Positions 30,347-39,752 of a stretch of 64,000 nucleotides of DNA are shown in pieces (the first letter of the stretch is position 1; each line of letters opens with the position of its first letter). The stretch is from Parasphingopyxis algicola (GTDB lineage: Bacteria > Pseudomonadota > Alphaproteobacteria > Sphingomonadales > Sphingomonadaceae). Where the stretch lies: positions 2,430,501-2,494,500 of the forward strand of contig NZ_CP051131.1 of NCBI RefSeq assembly GCF_013378075.1, in the 5' to 3' direction. The translations under genes and the position numbers were made by a program. The notes under the pieces were generated by a model. The model did not search any database. It was not told the DNA's origin and worked only from the letters and a program-made list of their open reading frames with translations.

Positions 30347-31294
30347 TCAGGTCCCGCGCGGCACCGGTTGTCCGGCGAGGCGTTCCGGCGGCGCTTCCGC
30401 AGCGTCTTGCCCTTCCTGCTCCCGCCAGCGCGCCTTGATCGTATCGGATGTGTCGCGCGACCCGTCATGGCTCCAGCCCGGCGGGCGGAAGATATAGCCG
30501 AGCTTGTTGCGAATGCCGGGAACGGTCGCGACATCCCTGGCGATGCCGATCCATTCGTGGAAGGCTGCCCATAACAGGTTGAAGCTGCCGAGATTCTTGA
30601 TGATGCCATAGCGCGGCCGGTCGTCGCCGCGCTCGGGCTCGAAAGTGCCGAACATCCGATCCCAGATGATCAGCATCCCGGCATAATTCTTGTCGAGATA
30701 GCGCGGATTAGTCGCATGATGGACACGGTGATGCGATGGCGTGTTGAGTATCGCCTCGAACCAGCGCGGCATCCGGTCGATCGCTTCGGTATGGATCCAG
30801 AACTGGTAGACGAGGTTCACGCCGCTCACGAAGAGCAGCATCTCGACCGGAAATCCGATCAGGACGATCGGCAGGCTGAAGGCGAAGGAGAGGCTGAAAA
30901 AGCCGGTCCAGGTCTGCCGCAGCGCGGTCGAGAGATTATAATGCTGGCTGGAATGGTGGATGACATGGCTCGCCCAGAACCAGCGGACGCGATGCGCCAT
31001 CCGGTGAAAGACATAATAGGCGAGATCGTCGAGCAGGAAGACCATGATCCACGCCCACCAGACATAGCCGATGTCGAACAGGCGAAACTGATAGAGCCAG
31101 ACCGAGAGCGCGATCACCGCCGATCCGGTCAATGCGCCCGCGACCGTGCTACCGGTACCCAGCAGCAAGGAGGTGAGCGTGTCCTTGGGCTCATAACGGC
31201 CCGGATCGACCCGGCGCGCGACCAGCATTTCGATCAATATGAGGATGACGAAGGCCGGTACCGCATATTGGACGGGATCGGGGAGCTCATTCAT
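30347..31294 (-). CDS. sterol desaturase/fatty-acid hydroxylase family protein
   Basis: A 315-residue membrane di-iron oxygenase of the fatty-acid hydroxylase/sterol desaturase family. Four or more hydrophobic segments surround the His motifs HRMAH, HHSSQHYN and HHRVHH that bind the metals. It acts in the inner membrane on fatty acyl chains, carotenoids or hopanoids; which one cannot be told. It overlaps the upstream unnamed gene by 8 bases, so it is co-translated. Confidence 0.9.
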   Translation of the reverse strand: MNELPDPVQYAVPAFVILILIEMLVARRVDPGRYEPKDTLTSLLLGTGSTVAGALTGSAVIALSVWLYQFRLFDIGYVWWAWIMVFLLDDLAYYVFHRMAHRVRWFWASHVIHHSSQHYNLSTALRQTWTGFFSLSFAFSLPIVLIGFPVEMLLFVSGVNLVYQFWIHTEAIDRMPRWFEAILNTPSHHRVHHATNPRYLDKNYAGMLIIWDRMFGTFEPERGDDRPRYGIIKNLGSFNLLWAAFHEWIGIARDVATVPGIRNKLGYIFRPPGWSHDGSRDTSDTIKARWREQEGQDAAEAPPERLAGQPVPRGT

Positions 31295-31700
31295 GGGCCG
31301 CCTCCGATTGACGTTTCCCGAGATTCTCTGACCAATGCGCGGCGGCCGCCTCGCCGAGATCGAGGCGCAGATCGCCGAACAGCCGCTCGCCTGTGGCGAT
31401 CACGAGTATCGCGTTTTCGTGCGCCGCCCGAGGCGCTTCTCGCAGGACCCGCGCCACGATGTTGGCGCCGTGCTCCCGCAACAGAACGAAATCGCCGGCG
31501 GCCCCTGCCACCAGCGCCGCCTTGCCGTCGCGGCTCACGGCCGCCCCGGCGGGCACGAAGCCGCTATGCGCGTCGCGCGCCAGCTGTTCAGCCTCCGCTT
31601 CATCGCCAATTCTCGGTGTCTTGCCCATGCCGAGAAACCACGCCGCCGCCGCCAGCGCGAACACTGCGGCCAGCGAACCGATGAGTGTGAGCCAGTTCAT
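31287..31700 (-). CDS. membrane-anchored hypothetical protein
   Basis: A 137-residue protein with one N-terminal transmembrane helix (WLTLIGSLAAVFALAAAAWFL) and a soluble domain ending in a charged helix. The segment AAVSRDGKAALVAGAAGDFVLL looks like a beta strand repeat of unknown fold. It sits between the phosphatase-like gene (ATGA overlap) and the sterol desaturase gene (8-base overlap). No family was recognised and function is unknown. Confidence 0.6.
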   Translation of the reverse strand: MNWLTLIGSLAAVFALAAAAWFLGMGKTPRIGDEAEAEQLARDAHSGFVPAGAAVSRDGKAALVAGAAGDFVLLREHGANIVARVLREAPRAAHENAILVIATGERLFGDLRLDLGEAAAAHWSENLGKRQSEAAHE

Positions 31701-32125
31701 TTGGCCGCGGCGAAGGCGTCCATGATCGACCGGATCGGCGCGACGTCGTAGCCGGCGCCGGCCGCTTCCTCGGCGATCGTTTCCGGATCGCGTCCGTCAT
31801 GCGCTTCGGCCAGCGCCCAGAGCAGTGTGGAGCGCGTGCCCGAGCGGCAGAAGGCGAGCGTCTTGGCATCATTGCCGTCGAGCGCCTCGCGCATCGCCTC
31901 GACCTGAGGCACCGAGAAGCCGGCATGGGTGACCGGAATTGCTACATAATCCAGCCCCGCGTCCGCAGCGGCCGCGGCAATGGTCGCACCGGCGGGCTGG
32001 TTCGGATCCTCGTCGTCGGGCCGGTTGTTGATGATCAGTTTCACGCCCTGGCTGGCCGCTTCGGCGACATCGTCGGTTGAGATTTGCGGCGAGGCCAGAA
32101 AGCGCTCGGTTACGGTGCGGAACAT
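31697..32125 (-). CDS. TIGR01244-type sulfur transferase/dual-specificity phosphatase-like protein
   Basis: A 142-residue protein of the TIGR01244 family, close to the dual-specificity phosphatase fold and to the rhodanese-like domain fused to Blh. The active-site loop is CRSGTRS (Cys93 and Arg, C-x5-R). The ATG at 32125 gives the family start MFRTVTERFLASPQI. It heads the four-gene unit that ends at the terminator near 29905. Whether it handles sulfur or phosphate cannot be told. Confidence 0.82.
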   Translation of the reverse strand: MFRTVTERFLASPQISTDDVAEAASQGVKLIINNRPDDEDPNQPAGATIAAAAADAGLDYVAIPVTHAGFSVPQVEAMREALDGNDAKTLAFCRSGTRSTLLWALAEAHDGRDPETIAEEAAGAGYDVAPIRSIMDAFAAAK

Positions 32126-32211
32126 GCTGGTCTCCTCTTGTCTCCGCTCATATGACCAGAAAGGCCGGCGGCGCAAGCGGTCGGTGCCGCATGGCGAACC
32201 CGAACCAGGCT

Positions 32212-33975
32212 TCAGCGGAACTCCGCGATCACGGCGAGAAAATCCTCGCCATAGGTGGCGAGCTTGCGTTCGCCGACGCCCGATATGCGCGCCATAGCGG
32301 CCAGACTGTCGGGCTTCGCCGACGCCATTTCGCGCAAAGTCGCGTCATGGAAGACGACATAGGGCGGCACGGCATTTTCGGCCGCGATGACCCGGCGTTT
32401 CTCGCGTAGCGCATCGAACAATGGATCGCCGACCGGGTTGGCGTCGCGATTGGCTCGGCGTTTCCGTGATTTCCGCGGCGGGAGGACCAAAGCGACGTCT
32501 TCCTCGCCTTTCAGGATCGGACGGGCCGCCGGACCCAGCGCCAGACCGCCATGTTCGGTCTGGACGAGCGCGTCGCGCGTCTGGAGTGCGCGGGCGACGG
32601 GTTTGACCATCGGCTCCTCTTCCTCGTCGACGATACCGAATACCGACAGGCGGTCATGACCGAGAGTGATGATGCGTTCATTCTCCCGGCCCGCCAGCAC
32701 TTCGCCGACATGGCCCATGCCGAAGCGCTGGCCGGTCCGGTAGACCGCGGAGAGGAATTTGCGCGCGGTTTCGGTCGCGTCGACCGCCTTGGGCGGATTG
32801 AGGCAATTATCGCAATTGCCGCATTGCTCGGGCGGGTTCTCGCCGAAATGCCGGAGCAGGATCGCGCGGCGGCAGCCGGCGGTTTCGACCAGCGCACCGA
32901 GTGCATTCAATCGCGCCCGCTCGCCGGTGCGGCGATGCTCCTCGATCTCGGTCTCGATCCGCCGCCGCGCGCGGACGAAATCCTCCGCGCCCCAGAAGAG
33001 ATGCGCCTCGGCCGGGTCGCCGTCCCGCCCCGCGCGTCCGGTTTCCTGATAATAGGCCTCGATCGATTTGGGTATGCCGGCATGAGCGACGAAGCGGACG
33101 TCGGGCTTGTCGATTCCCATGCCGAAGGCAATCGTCGCGCACATCACCATGTCTTCGGAGGCCACGAAGGCCGCCTGATTGGCCGCGCGCTCTGCGGGCG
33201 GGAGGCCGGCATGGTAGACGCCCGCCGATCGTCCGGTTGCCGCGATCTGGGCCGCGAGTTTTTCGGTCGCGGCGCGGCTCGTCGCGTAGACGATGCCCGC
33301 GCCCGGCTGGTCGGCGGCCAGCGCCTTGACCTGACGCCCGATCCCCGCACGCGGCTGGATCATGTAGCGGATGTTGGGCCGGTCGAACCCGGCGATGATC
33401 GCGCCCTCTTCGGGAATGCCGAGCTGCTCGAGAATATCCTCGCGCGTGTGCCGGTCGGCGGTGGCGGTCAGCGCGAGGCGCGGGACGTCGGGGAAGCGAT
33501 CGAGCAGAGGCCGGAGCAAGCGATAGTCGGGCCGGAAATCATGCCCCCATTCGGACACGCAATGCGCTTCGTCGATCGCGATCAGGGCAAGCGGCGTCTG
33601 GTGCAGCATGTCCTGAAAGCCCGCGCCGCTGGCGCGTTCAGGGGCGACATAGAGGAGATCGAGGGCACCATCGCGAAACCGCGCCATCGTTTCGGCGCGG
33701 TCGTCATCGGCGGAGGTCAGGGTCGCGGCCTTGATCCCCACCGCCTGCGCGGCGCGGACCTGATCGTGCATGAGGGCGATCAGCGGTGAGATGACGAGAG
33801 CGGTGCCGGGCCGGGCGAGTGCCGGTATCTGGTAGCAGAGCGACTTGCCCGCACCGGTCGGCATGACGGCGAGGCTGTGTTGTCCCGCCATCACCCGATC
33901 GATCACGGCGCGCTGCGAACCGCGAAAATCGGCAAAACCGAAAACATTGCGGAGAATCGTGTCGGGATCGGTCAT
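32212..33975 (-). CDS. recQ: ATP-dependent DNA helicase RecQ
   Basis: A 587-residue helicase. Walker A is GAGKSLCYQIPAL (Lys44), the DEAH box is IDEAHCVSEWGHDF at about residue 139, a zinc-binding Cys set (CRRAILLRHFGE...CGNCDNC) follows the helicase core, and a C-terminal HRDC domain ends in GVGERKLATYGEDFL. The upstream in-frame codons from 34095 are not conserved, so the ATG at 33975 is used. It acts in RecF-pathway recombination and repair. Confidence 0.95.
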   Translation of the reverse strand: MTDPDTILRNVFGFADFRGSQRAVIDRVMAGQHSLAVMPTGAGKSLCYQIPALARPGTALVISPLIALMHDQVRAAQAVGIKAATLTSADDDRAETMARFRDGALDLLYVAPERASGAGFQDMLHQTPLALIAIDEAHCVSEWGHDFRPDYRLLRPLLDRFPDVPRLALTATADRHTREDILEQLGIPEEGAIIAGFDRPNIRYMIQPRAGIGRQVKALAADQPGAGIVYATSRAATEKLAAQIAATGRSAGVYHAGLPPAERAANQAAFVASEDMVMCATIAFGMGIDKPDVRFVAHAGIPKSIEAYYQETGRAGRDGDPAEAHLFWGAEDFVRARRRIETEIEEHRRTGERARLNALGALVETAGCRRAILLRHFGENPPEQCGNCDNCLNPPKAVDATETARKFLSAVYRTGQRFGMGHVGEVLAGRENERIITLGHDRLSVFGIVDEEEEPMVKPVARALQTRDALVQTEHGGLALGPAARPILKGEEDVALVLPPRKSRKRRANRDANPVGDPLFDALREKRRVIAAENAVPPYVVFHDATLREMASAKPDSLAAMARISGVGERKLATYGEDFLAVIAEFR

Positions 33976-34030
33976 AGGGGTGGCATATCGGGTGAGCGGG
34001 CTGCCCGTCACCCCCGTTCGAGTACTAATG

Positions 34031-35842
34031 TTAGCGGGCCGAATTGATCTCGCGTTCTTCGCGTTGGCGCGCCCACATTTCGGCATAGAGACCATCCTTG
34101 GCGATCAGTTCGGCATGGCTGCCGCGTTCGGCGATCCGGCCCTGTTCGAGAACCACGATCTCGTCGGCATCGACGATCGTCGACAGGCGGTGCGCGATGA
34201 CGATCGTCGTGCGGTTGCGTGCGGCCCGATCAAGCGTCGCCTGAATCTCGGCCTCGGTGCGGCTGTCCAGCGCACTGGTCGCCTCGTCGAGAATCAGGAT
34301 CGGCGGATCTTTCAGCAGCGCGCGGGCGACGGCGACGCGCTGCTTCTCACCGCCCGACAGTTTGAGACCGCGCTCCCCGACGCGCGTTTCATAACCCTCG
34401 GGGAGGGTCGCGATGAATTCATGGATCGCCGCGCCTTTCGCCGCCGCCTCGATTTCGTCCCGGCGCGCGCCTTCGCGGCCATAGGCGATATTGTATCCGA
34501 TCGTGTCGTTGAAAAGCACCGTGTCCTGCGGGACGATGCCGATCGCTCCGCGCAAGCTGTCCTGTCGGACTTGGGCGATATCCTGCCCATCGATCCGGAT
34601 ACGGCCGGACGTCGTGTCGTAGAAGCGGAACAACAGCCGGGCGATCGTCGATTTGCCGGCGCCCGATGGCCCGACGATTGCCAGTTTGCTGCCCGGCGCG
34701 ATATCGAGATCGAGCCCGCGCAGGATCGGCCGATCGGGGTCATAGCCGAAATCGACCGCCTCGAACCGGACCGCGCCGTCCGGTACTTCGAGCGGTGGCG
34801 CGTTCTCGGTGTCGACGATCTCGGCAGGTGTATCGACGAGGTCGAACATCGCTTCCATGTCGATCATGCCCTGCTGGATCGTGCGATAGACGGTGCCGAG
34901 AAAATCGAGCGGCCGGAACAGCTGCATCAGCAGCGCATTGACGAGGACCACATCGCCGACCGTGAACCGCCCCTCGCTCCAACCCCAGACGGTATAGCCC
35001 ATCGCGCCGGCCATCATCGCATTGGTGAGCAGCGCCTGACCGACATTGAGCATCGCGAGGCTGTTTTCGCTCTTCACCGCCGCATTCGCCCAACTCGAGA
35101 CCGCGTTGCTGAATCGCTGTGCCTCTCGCGCCTCGGCGTTGAAATATTTGACGGTCTCGAAATTGAGCAGCGAATCGACGGCCTGGCTGTAGGCGGTCGT
35201 ATCGAGATCGACCATGTCGCGGCGCAGCTGGGTCCGCCAGATCGTCACCAGCCGCGTGAAGGTGATGTAGAGGGCGATGACGCCGAGCGTCACGGCCACA
35301 AGGGTCGGCCCGAACTTGACGTAGAAGATGATGCAGACCGCAAGCAGCTCGACCGCGGTCGGCGCGATGTTGAACAGCAGGAAATAGAGCATGGTGTCGA
35401 TGCTCTTTGTCCCGCGCTCGATGATTTTTGTTACGCCGCCGGTCTTGCGCTCGAGATGAAAGCGCAGCGAGAGCGCATGGAGATGCGCGAAGACATTTTC
35501 CGTGAGCTTGCGCGCCGCGGACTGGCCGACCTTTTCGAACACGATATTGCGCAGATTGTCGAACAGCACGCCGCCGAAACGCGCGCCGGCATAGGCGACG
35601 ACCAGCGCGATCGCGAGCATGATCGCCGGATCGTTGGTTCCGTCCATGCTGTCGATCACCGCCTTGTAGGCGAAGGGCATGATCAGGATGATCGCCTTGG
35701 CGCAGAGCACCAGCGCGAAGGCGGCTATGACCCGCGATTTCAGGCCGGGCCGCCCCTTTGGCCACAGATAGGGGAGGAACCGGCGCAGCAGCGCCAGGCC
35801 GGGCTGTTTGAGCTGATTGTCGGAAGGGATATCGGGCGGCAT
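34031..35842 (-). CDS. ABC transporter ATP-binding protein/permease, Atm1-like
   Basis: A 603-residue half-transporter: an ABC transmembrane domain with about 6 helices (residues 30-330), then an ATPase with Walker A GPSGAGKST, LSGGEKQRVAVARALL signature and Walker B ILILDEATSALD. The RPGLKSRVIAAFALVLCAKA start and SSWANAAVKSENSLAMLN region fit the Atm1/HMT1 type that exports glutathione-linked metals or sulfur compounds. It functions as a homodimer in the inner membrane. The ATG at 35842 was preferred to one 54 bases upstream. Confidence 0.9.
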   Translation of the reverse strand: MPPDIPSDNQLKQPGLALLRRFLPYLWPKGRPGLKSRVIAAFALVLCAKAIILIMPFAYKAVIDSMDGTNDPAIMLAIALVVAYAGARFGGVLFDNLRNIVFEKVGQSAARKLTENVFAHLHALSLRFHLERKTGGVTKIIERGTKSIDTMLYFLLFNIAPTAVELLAVCIIFYVKFGPTLVAVTLGVIALYITFTRLVTIWRTQLRRDMVDLDTTAYSQAVDSLLNFETVKYFNAEAREAQRFSNAVSSWANAAVKSENSLAMLNVGQALLTNAMMAGAMGYTVWGWSEGRFTVGDVVLVNALLMQLFRPLDFLGTVYRTIQQGMIDMEAMFDLVDTPAEIVDTENAPPLEVPDGAVRFEAVDFGYDPDRPILRGLDLDIAPGSKLAIVGPSGAGKSTIARLLFRFYDTTSGRIRIDGQDIAQVRQDSLRGAIGIVPQDTVLFNDTIGYNIAYGREGARRDEIEAAAKGAAIHEFIATLPEGYETRVGERGLKLSGGEKQRVAVARALLKDPPILILDEATSALDSRTEAEIQATLDRAARNRTTIVIAHRLSTIVDADEIVVLEQGRIAERGSHAELIAKDGLYAEMWARQREEREINSAR

Positions 35843-35952
35843 GCGCTGCCAAGATAGGATATTTTCCGCAAACGGCCAGCCTGTGATCTCGCACACAGCG
35901 TGGAACCACCCGCCGCCTCTATGAATTGATCCATCGAAAGGAAGGAAAGATC

Positions 35953-36180
35953 ATGGGCCCGGCTTATTATGTCTTGGCAATCATGGGATGCGGCGACGGC
36001 GCGACGATGTGCGAGCAGGTTGCCCGCGAAGCCACGCTATACCGCAGCGAGACGGCGTGCCTGGCGGAAACCGAGGAAGTGCTGATCCGCGAAAGTGACC
36101 GGCCCTATCCGTTGCTTATGGCGGAATGCCAGCGCATCGCGCCGCAGATCGCTTCTTTCTGGGAGAATAGCGAAGGCTAG
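35953..36180 (+). CDS. small hypothetical protein
   Basis: A 75-residue protein with a hydrophobic start (MGPAYYVLAIMGCGDG) and Cys residues at about 12, 19, 35 and 58, possibly periplasmic with disulfides. A good AAGGAAAG ribosome site precedes the ATG at 35953. A hairpin CGAAGGCT-AGTC-AGCCTTCG covers its stop (36171-36190) where it meets the convergent gene, but without a T run. No family is recognised. Confidence 0.6.
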   Translation: MGPAYYVLAIMGCGDGATMCEQVAREATLYRSETACLAETEEVLIRESDRPYPLLMAECQRIAPQIASFWENSEG

Positions 36181-36195
36181 TCAGCCTTCGGCCGA

Positions 36196-36525
36196 TCACG
36201 GCATATCGAGGATCACGAGATTGCAGCGCTGCTGAGCGCGCTCATCGGCGCAATCCCGATGCACGACCGCTGCCGGCGTGACGGCGAGACCCGATGCCCG
36301 GCCGAAATCTGTCCCGACACTTTGCAGTTCGGCGGTCCGGAGCGATGTCGGATTGACGATCGTCGCGCTGGCGCGGGCGACAGAAGAAACGCCGCCCTGG
36401 CCGGATCCGTTCGAGGTTGCGCTTGCTGCGCTACCAATCGCCAGGAACGTCAGGGCAGCGCCACAGGCAGCCAGACGGGCCAGGCTTTTCTTGGTATCAG
36501 CAACAATGGTTTCGCGGTGGTTCAT
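36196..36525 (-). CDS. secreted hypothetical protein
   Basis: A 109-residue exported protein: a signal peptide (hydrophobic core AALTFLAIGSAASA) and a small Ala/Ser/Val-rich domain with two Cys in DCADERAQQRC near the end. SIVNPTSLRTAELQSV-like spacing resembles surface-exposed, DUF4402-like or fimbrial proteins, but the match is too weak to assign. It converges on the preceding small gene and is divergent from the regulator-like gene at 36720. Confidence 0.55.
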   Translation of the reverse strand: MNHRETIVADTKKSLARLAACGAALTFLAIGSAASATSNGSGQGGVSSVARASATIVNPTSLRTAELQSVGTDFGRASGLAVTPAAVVHRDCADERAQQRCNLVILDMP

Positions 36526-36642
36526 ACCCTATCGACGCGTGAGCCCGGATATGGTTGCATCTGCGAACATTGCGGAAAAGGTGGGTTTTCCGGGGGGTAA
36601 CATCGCGCAAGGCGTATCAATGCGCCATTGTTGAATTCGTGA

Positions 36643-36685
36643 TTCTCCGCCAATTTTACCGTTACATAAGCTTTCTCCGCTAATT
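36643..36685. promoter_or_regulatory. pair of direct repeats upstream of regulator-like gene
   Basis: The motif TTCTCCGC(C/T)AATT occurs at 36643-36655 and again at 36673-36685, exactly 30 bases apart (three helical turns), between the divergent genes at 36525 and 36720. Such phased direct repeats suit a transcription factor site, perhaps for the downstream regulator-like protein itself. No promoter could be fixed. Confidence 0.4.
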
Positions 36686-36719
36686 CCGGTGCCCGAGGCG
36701 CAACATGCGAGGTGGCGGG

Positions 36720-37298
36720 ATGGCGAACTTCACGCAAAATTTACCAGATGTCGGTGATCGCGATGATATCCGCGGGGAATTGGAACGGATTTGTCGCGCA
36801 CCCCAGTTCGAAAACGCCCCGGTGATGCGGACGCTTCTGGGCTTTCTCGTTGAAAAGAGCCTGGCTGGAGAGGGTGCGCGGCTCAAAGCGTATGCGATCG
36901 CCGTCGATGCGTTGGGCCGGGATCCCGACTTCGATGCGCAGCTGAACAGCTATCCACGGGTTCAGGTCGGACGGCTGCGCAAATTGCTGGATGAGTTTTA
37001 CACCGAGAATGGAGCGGGCGCGGGCCTGCGTATTCGAATCCCGAAAGGGGCCTATGTCGTGGATTTCGAGATGGCGGCGGACGAGCCCGACGACAGCGCG
37101 GTTCCGATCGAACGGCCGGCCGCCATCGCCAGCAGCGTTGGCGGGTCCGACGATACGCCCTGGCAGATCGGCGATCTCGGGCGCTTCGCCGCCGCTCTGT
37201 TCGTCGCGGCCATGATAGCCCTGTTCGCATGGCAGGCGATGGGCGGACTTGCGAGTGCCGACTCCCGTGAATCCGAAGACGTATATCGAGCGCGCTGA
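36720..37298 (+). CDS. stand-alone regulator-like N-domain with C-terminal membrane helix
   Basis: A 192-residue protein. Residues about 12-110 (GELERICRAPQFENAPVM, GARLKAYAIAVDALGRDPDF, VQVGRLRKLLDEFY, IPKGAYVVDFE) match the N-terminal domain found ahead of adenylate cyclase or TPR modules in rhizobial and sphingomonad signalling proteins. Here only a linker and one transmembrane helix (about 157-177) follow, and the frame stops 14 residues later. The start at 36720 has a GAGGTGGCGGG ribosome site. It may be a shortened signalling protein or a natural stand-alone version. Confidence 0.6.
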   Translation: MANFTQNLPDVGDRDDIRGELERICRAPQFENAPVMRTLLGFLVEKSLAGEGARLKAYAIAVDALGRDPDFDAQLNSYPRVQVGRLRKLLDEFYTENGAGAGLRIRIPKGAYVVDFEMAADEPDDSAVPIERPAAIASSVGGSDDTPWQIGDLGRFAAALFVAAMIALFAWQAMGGLASADSRESEDVYRAR

Positions 37299-37310
37299 CC
37301 GCGTGGCCCG

Positions 37311-39386
37311 TTAGAAGCTTCCGCTGACCTGGAAGGAGAAGATCGGGCCGAACTCGCGCGAGCGGTCTTCGATGAATGCGATCGGTCCGTCGCGTCGGTT
37401 GACGAAGAAGGTCCGGGTGAAATCCTCGTCGCGATCGAGGATATTGTACACGCCGCCGCGCACACGCAGGCCGAACACGTCCTTGTGCTCGAGATAGGCG
37501 CCTACAAAGGGCGCCTGCGTCCGGAAGAAATTGGTCTGGGTCAGACGGAAACCGGTCGCCTCCCGAAAATCTTCGTATTCGAGGCCCCAGGCCCAGTCGG
37601 TCGCCGGAATGTCGTGCCGCAGCTCGATCTCGATGTCGCGTTGCGTATCGTTGGAAATCGGCCGATTTTCGCCGGTGAGCGGGTCCCGGACCCGGCTGCG
37701 CTGCAATGTCAGTTCGACATCGAGGCGGCCGCCGCGCCAGCCGAGCGGATCGAAGTTGAGCGTGCTGTTCCACTCCAGCCCGTAGCGCTTGGCGCTGTCG
37801 ATATTGCCGGGCGCCTCGGCCGTCGGGCCGAGCGGTATCTGGTCGACGATGTCGCTGATCTGCTCATAATAGAGCCTGGCCGTGATCGACCCGAACGCGC
37901 CCAATTGCTGCGTCGCTTCGATTTCATAGTTCCAGCTCTGCGGCGGCACGAGATTGGGATTGCCCGCATCCTGGCTGTCCGCGCCGATATTGGTCGAGGC
38001 GACGAAATCGGAAAAGTCGAGCTGGCCAACCTCGCGCTCGACCCGCGCGCGAACATCCAGATTCCCGCTTGCCTGCCAGGCGAGCGAGACGAAGCCCTTC
38101 GGCCTATAGAAGGAACGGGTCAGGCCGTTTGTGCCGCTTTGCATGATCGTCGAATATTCGCCGCCGATCGACGCCTGCAATGTAAGGTTGGGTCCGAGTG
38201 GCCGGCCGTAGGTGATGTTGACCTCCGCCCGCTCCTCCTCGACGCGCGAGTTCGAGTTGGGAAGGATGACCGGCTGGAAATCGCCATTCGCATCGAGCGC
38301 GGACAGTTCCGAGCCAACGTCGAGCGTATTCAGCGCGCCTTCCACCGCAACCTGCCAGTCGCCGCCCATCTGCCAGCCATATTCGGCGCGCGCGATCCAC
38401 TCGCCTTCGTCGAGCGTGCGCACGAACAGGTCGCCGATCGACGGTGTATCGTCGACGAAATCGGTGAGCAGGCTGGTCTCAAACGGGCTGCGTTCGAAGC
38501 CGCGCAATCCGATCAGCTTGAGACGGCCCGGGCCCAGGGCGAACTCGAAATCGCCGCTGATCTCGAAATTCCATTCGTCTTCCCGGTCGCGAAAGAAGCG
38601 GATGCGATCCGGTAGGCCCTGCCCGGTCCGCTCGGAGTCTTCGCTGCCACGAAAATAGCGCCGGCCGTAGGAAAGGTTGAGATTGCCGATGGAGCTGCCC
38701 GGCCCGTCATACCGGAAGGTTCCGGACAAGACCGGCTCGTCGCCGGAGAAAGTGGCCACTTCGTCGTGCATGCCGATAATCTGGCCCGCCGGGTCGATGA
38801 CCAGTTCAACGCCCTCGGCGCCGCCGCGGAACGAATCATCCGTGTTCGAGAGGCTCAAAGTATAGTCGAACGCACCCTGGGTGCCGCTTACCGATATCTC
38901 GCCGTTCGTCAGGCGCGGGTTGGTGATGCGGGAACGGAATTGCGGATTCCAGGCGAAATTACCACTGATTCCCGTCGTCTCGGCGACGACGTTGACGACC
39001 TGCCCCGACAGGCCCGGAATATCGAGCGAAGCGGCATCGCGCACCTCGATCCGGATAACATTGGTGGCCGAGATCCGGCCGAGCGTCGTCACCGCATCGT
39101 TCGATTTGCCCGAAACGCGCTCGCCATTGATCAGGACATTGTCGCCGCCCTGCCCGAGCCCGCGCCGGTCTTCGCCCTGCTGGATGGTGAAGCCCGGGAT
39201 CTGCTGGACCATGTCGAGCGCCGAGTTCGGCGAAAATCGCGCGAAATCCTCGGGCGTATAGTTTTGGCCGTCACCCGGCGAGGCGCTGGCGACGGTCTCG
39301 ATCGTTTCCTCGGCCTCGCCGCTTTGTGCATATGCCGGAAAAGCGAGCAAAGAGCCCGAAACAAGCAGCCAGGATGTGCGCCGCAT
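37311..39386 (-). CDS. TonB-dependent receptor
   Basis: A 691-residue outer-membrane protein: signal peptide (cleavage near AYAQS), a plug domain with the TonB-box-proximal acidic region and INGERVSGKSNDA, and a 22-strand barrel ending in an aromatic C-terminal residue (FQVSGSF). TonB receptors import metal chelates or glycans. It belongs to the small sphingomonad type without a clear siderophore signature, so the ligand is unknown. The ATG at 39386 follows a GGAGGGGA site; a TTG just before is less likely. Confidence 0.9.
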   Translation of the reverse strand: MRRTSWLLVSGSLLAFPAYAQSGEAEETIETVASASPGDGQNYTPEDFARFSPNSALDMVQQIPGFTIQQGEDRRGLGQGGDNVLINGERVSGKSNDAVTTLGRISATNVIRIEVRDAASLDIPGLSGQVVNVVAETTGISGNFAWNPQFRSRITNPRLTNGEISVSGTQGAFDYTLSLSNTDDSFRGGAEGVELVIDPAGQIIGMHDEVATFSGDEPVLSGTFRYDGPGSSIGNLNLSYGRRYFRGSEDSERTGQGLPDRIRFFRDREDEWNFEISGDFEFALGPGRLKLIGLRGFERSPFETSLLTDFVDDTPSIGDLFVRTLDEGEWIARAEYGWQMGGDWQVAVEGALNTLDVGSELSALDANGDFQPVILPNSNSRVEEERAEVNITYGRPLGPNLTLQASIGGEYSTIMQSGTNGLTRSFYRPKGFVSLAWQASGNLDVRARVEREVGQLDFSDFVASTNIGADSQDAGNPNLVPPQSWNYEIEATQQLGAFGSITARLYYEQISDIVDQIPLGPTAEAPGNIDSAKRYGLEWNSTLNFDPLGWRGGRLDVELTLQRSRVRDPLTGENRPISNDTQRDIEIELRHDIPATDWAWGLEYEDFREATGFRLTQTNFFRTQAPFVGAYLEHKDVFGLRVRGGVYNILDRDEDFTRTFFVNRRDGPIAFIEDRSREFGPIFSFQVSGSF

Positions 39387-39530
39387 CAATGTGATCCCCT
39401 CCCTGAGATGCAGCGTCCATTGAGCAATCGGGGTCGTTCATCCAGTGCCGAGCGGGTCCTTTACGACCAGCGCCGTCTTTTTTTCGACAAATGTCGTAGA
39501 AATCCGATGAACGGTAAACGCGCGATCGTG

Positions 39531-39752
39531 TCAGCCGAGGCGGCGCGCCTTGCCCGAGATCGAGCGCATTGGCAAGGACCATTCGATCTGTTTGCGAAGG
39601 ATCGTTTCGAGATCGACCAGCCCCGCGCGGTGCGCGGCCGCGCGTTTGGCGAGCAGGCGGGAGAGAACGGCTTCGCGGCTGTTCGGACGGCCTCCATTAT
39701 CGCGGCCCGTCGCGAGGGCCTGCGAAAGCCTGAAAGACGTCTCCATGGTCAT
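39531..39752 (-). CDS. small hypothetical protein
   Basis: A 73-residue, charged, mostly helical protein with the conserved-looking segment LAKRAAAHRAGLVDLETILRKQ and a basic tail. The ATG at 39752 lies 7 bases after a GGGAG site. It is read in the same direction as the TonB receptor gene, 144 bases upstream of it. No family is recognised; length and composition fit small soluble regulatory or chaperone-like proteins, but nothing more can be said. Confidence 0.45.
   Translation of the reverse strand: MTMETSFRLSQALATGRDNGGRPNSREAVLSRLLAKRAAAHRAGLVDLETILRKQIEWSLPMRSISGKARRLG

Noticed and set aside
36171-36190. Hairpin CGAAGGCT-AGTC-AGCCTTCG as a terminator
   Set aside because: The stem is good but no T run follows in either direction; kept only as a note in the gene entry.
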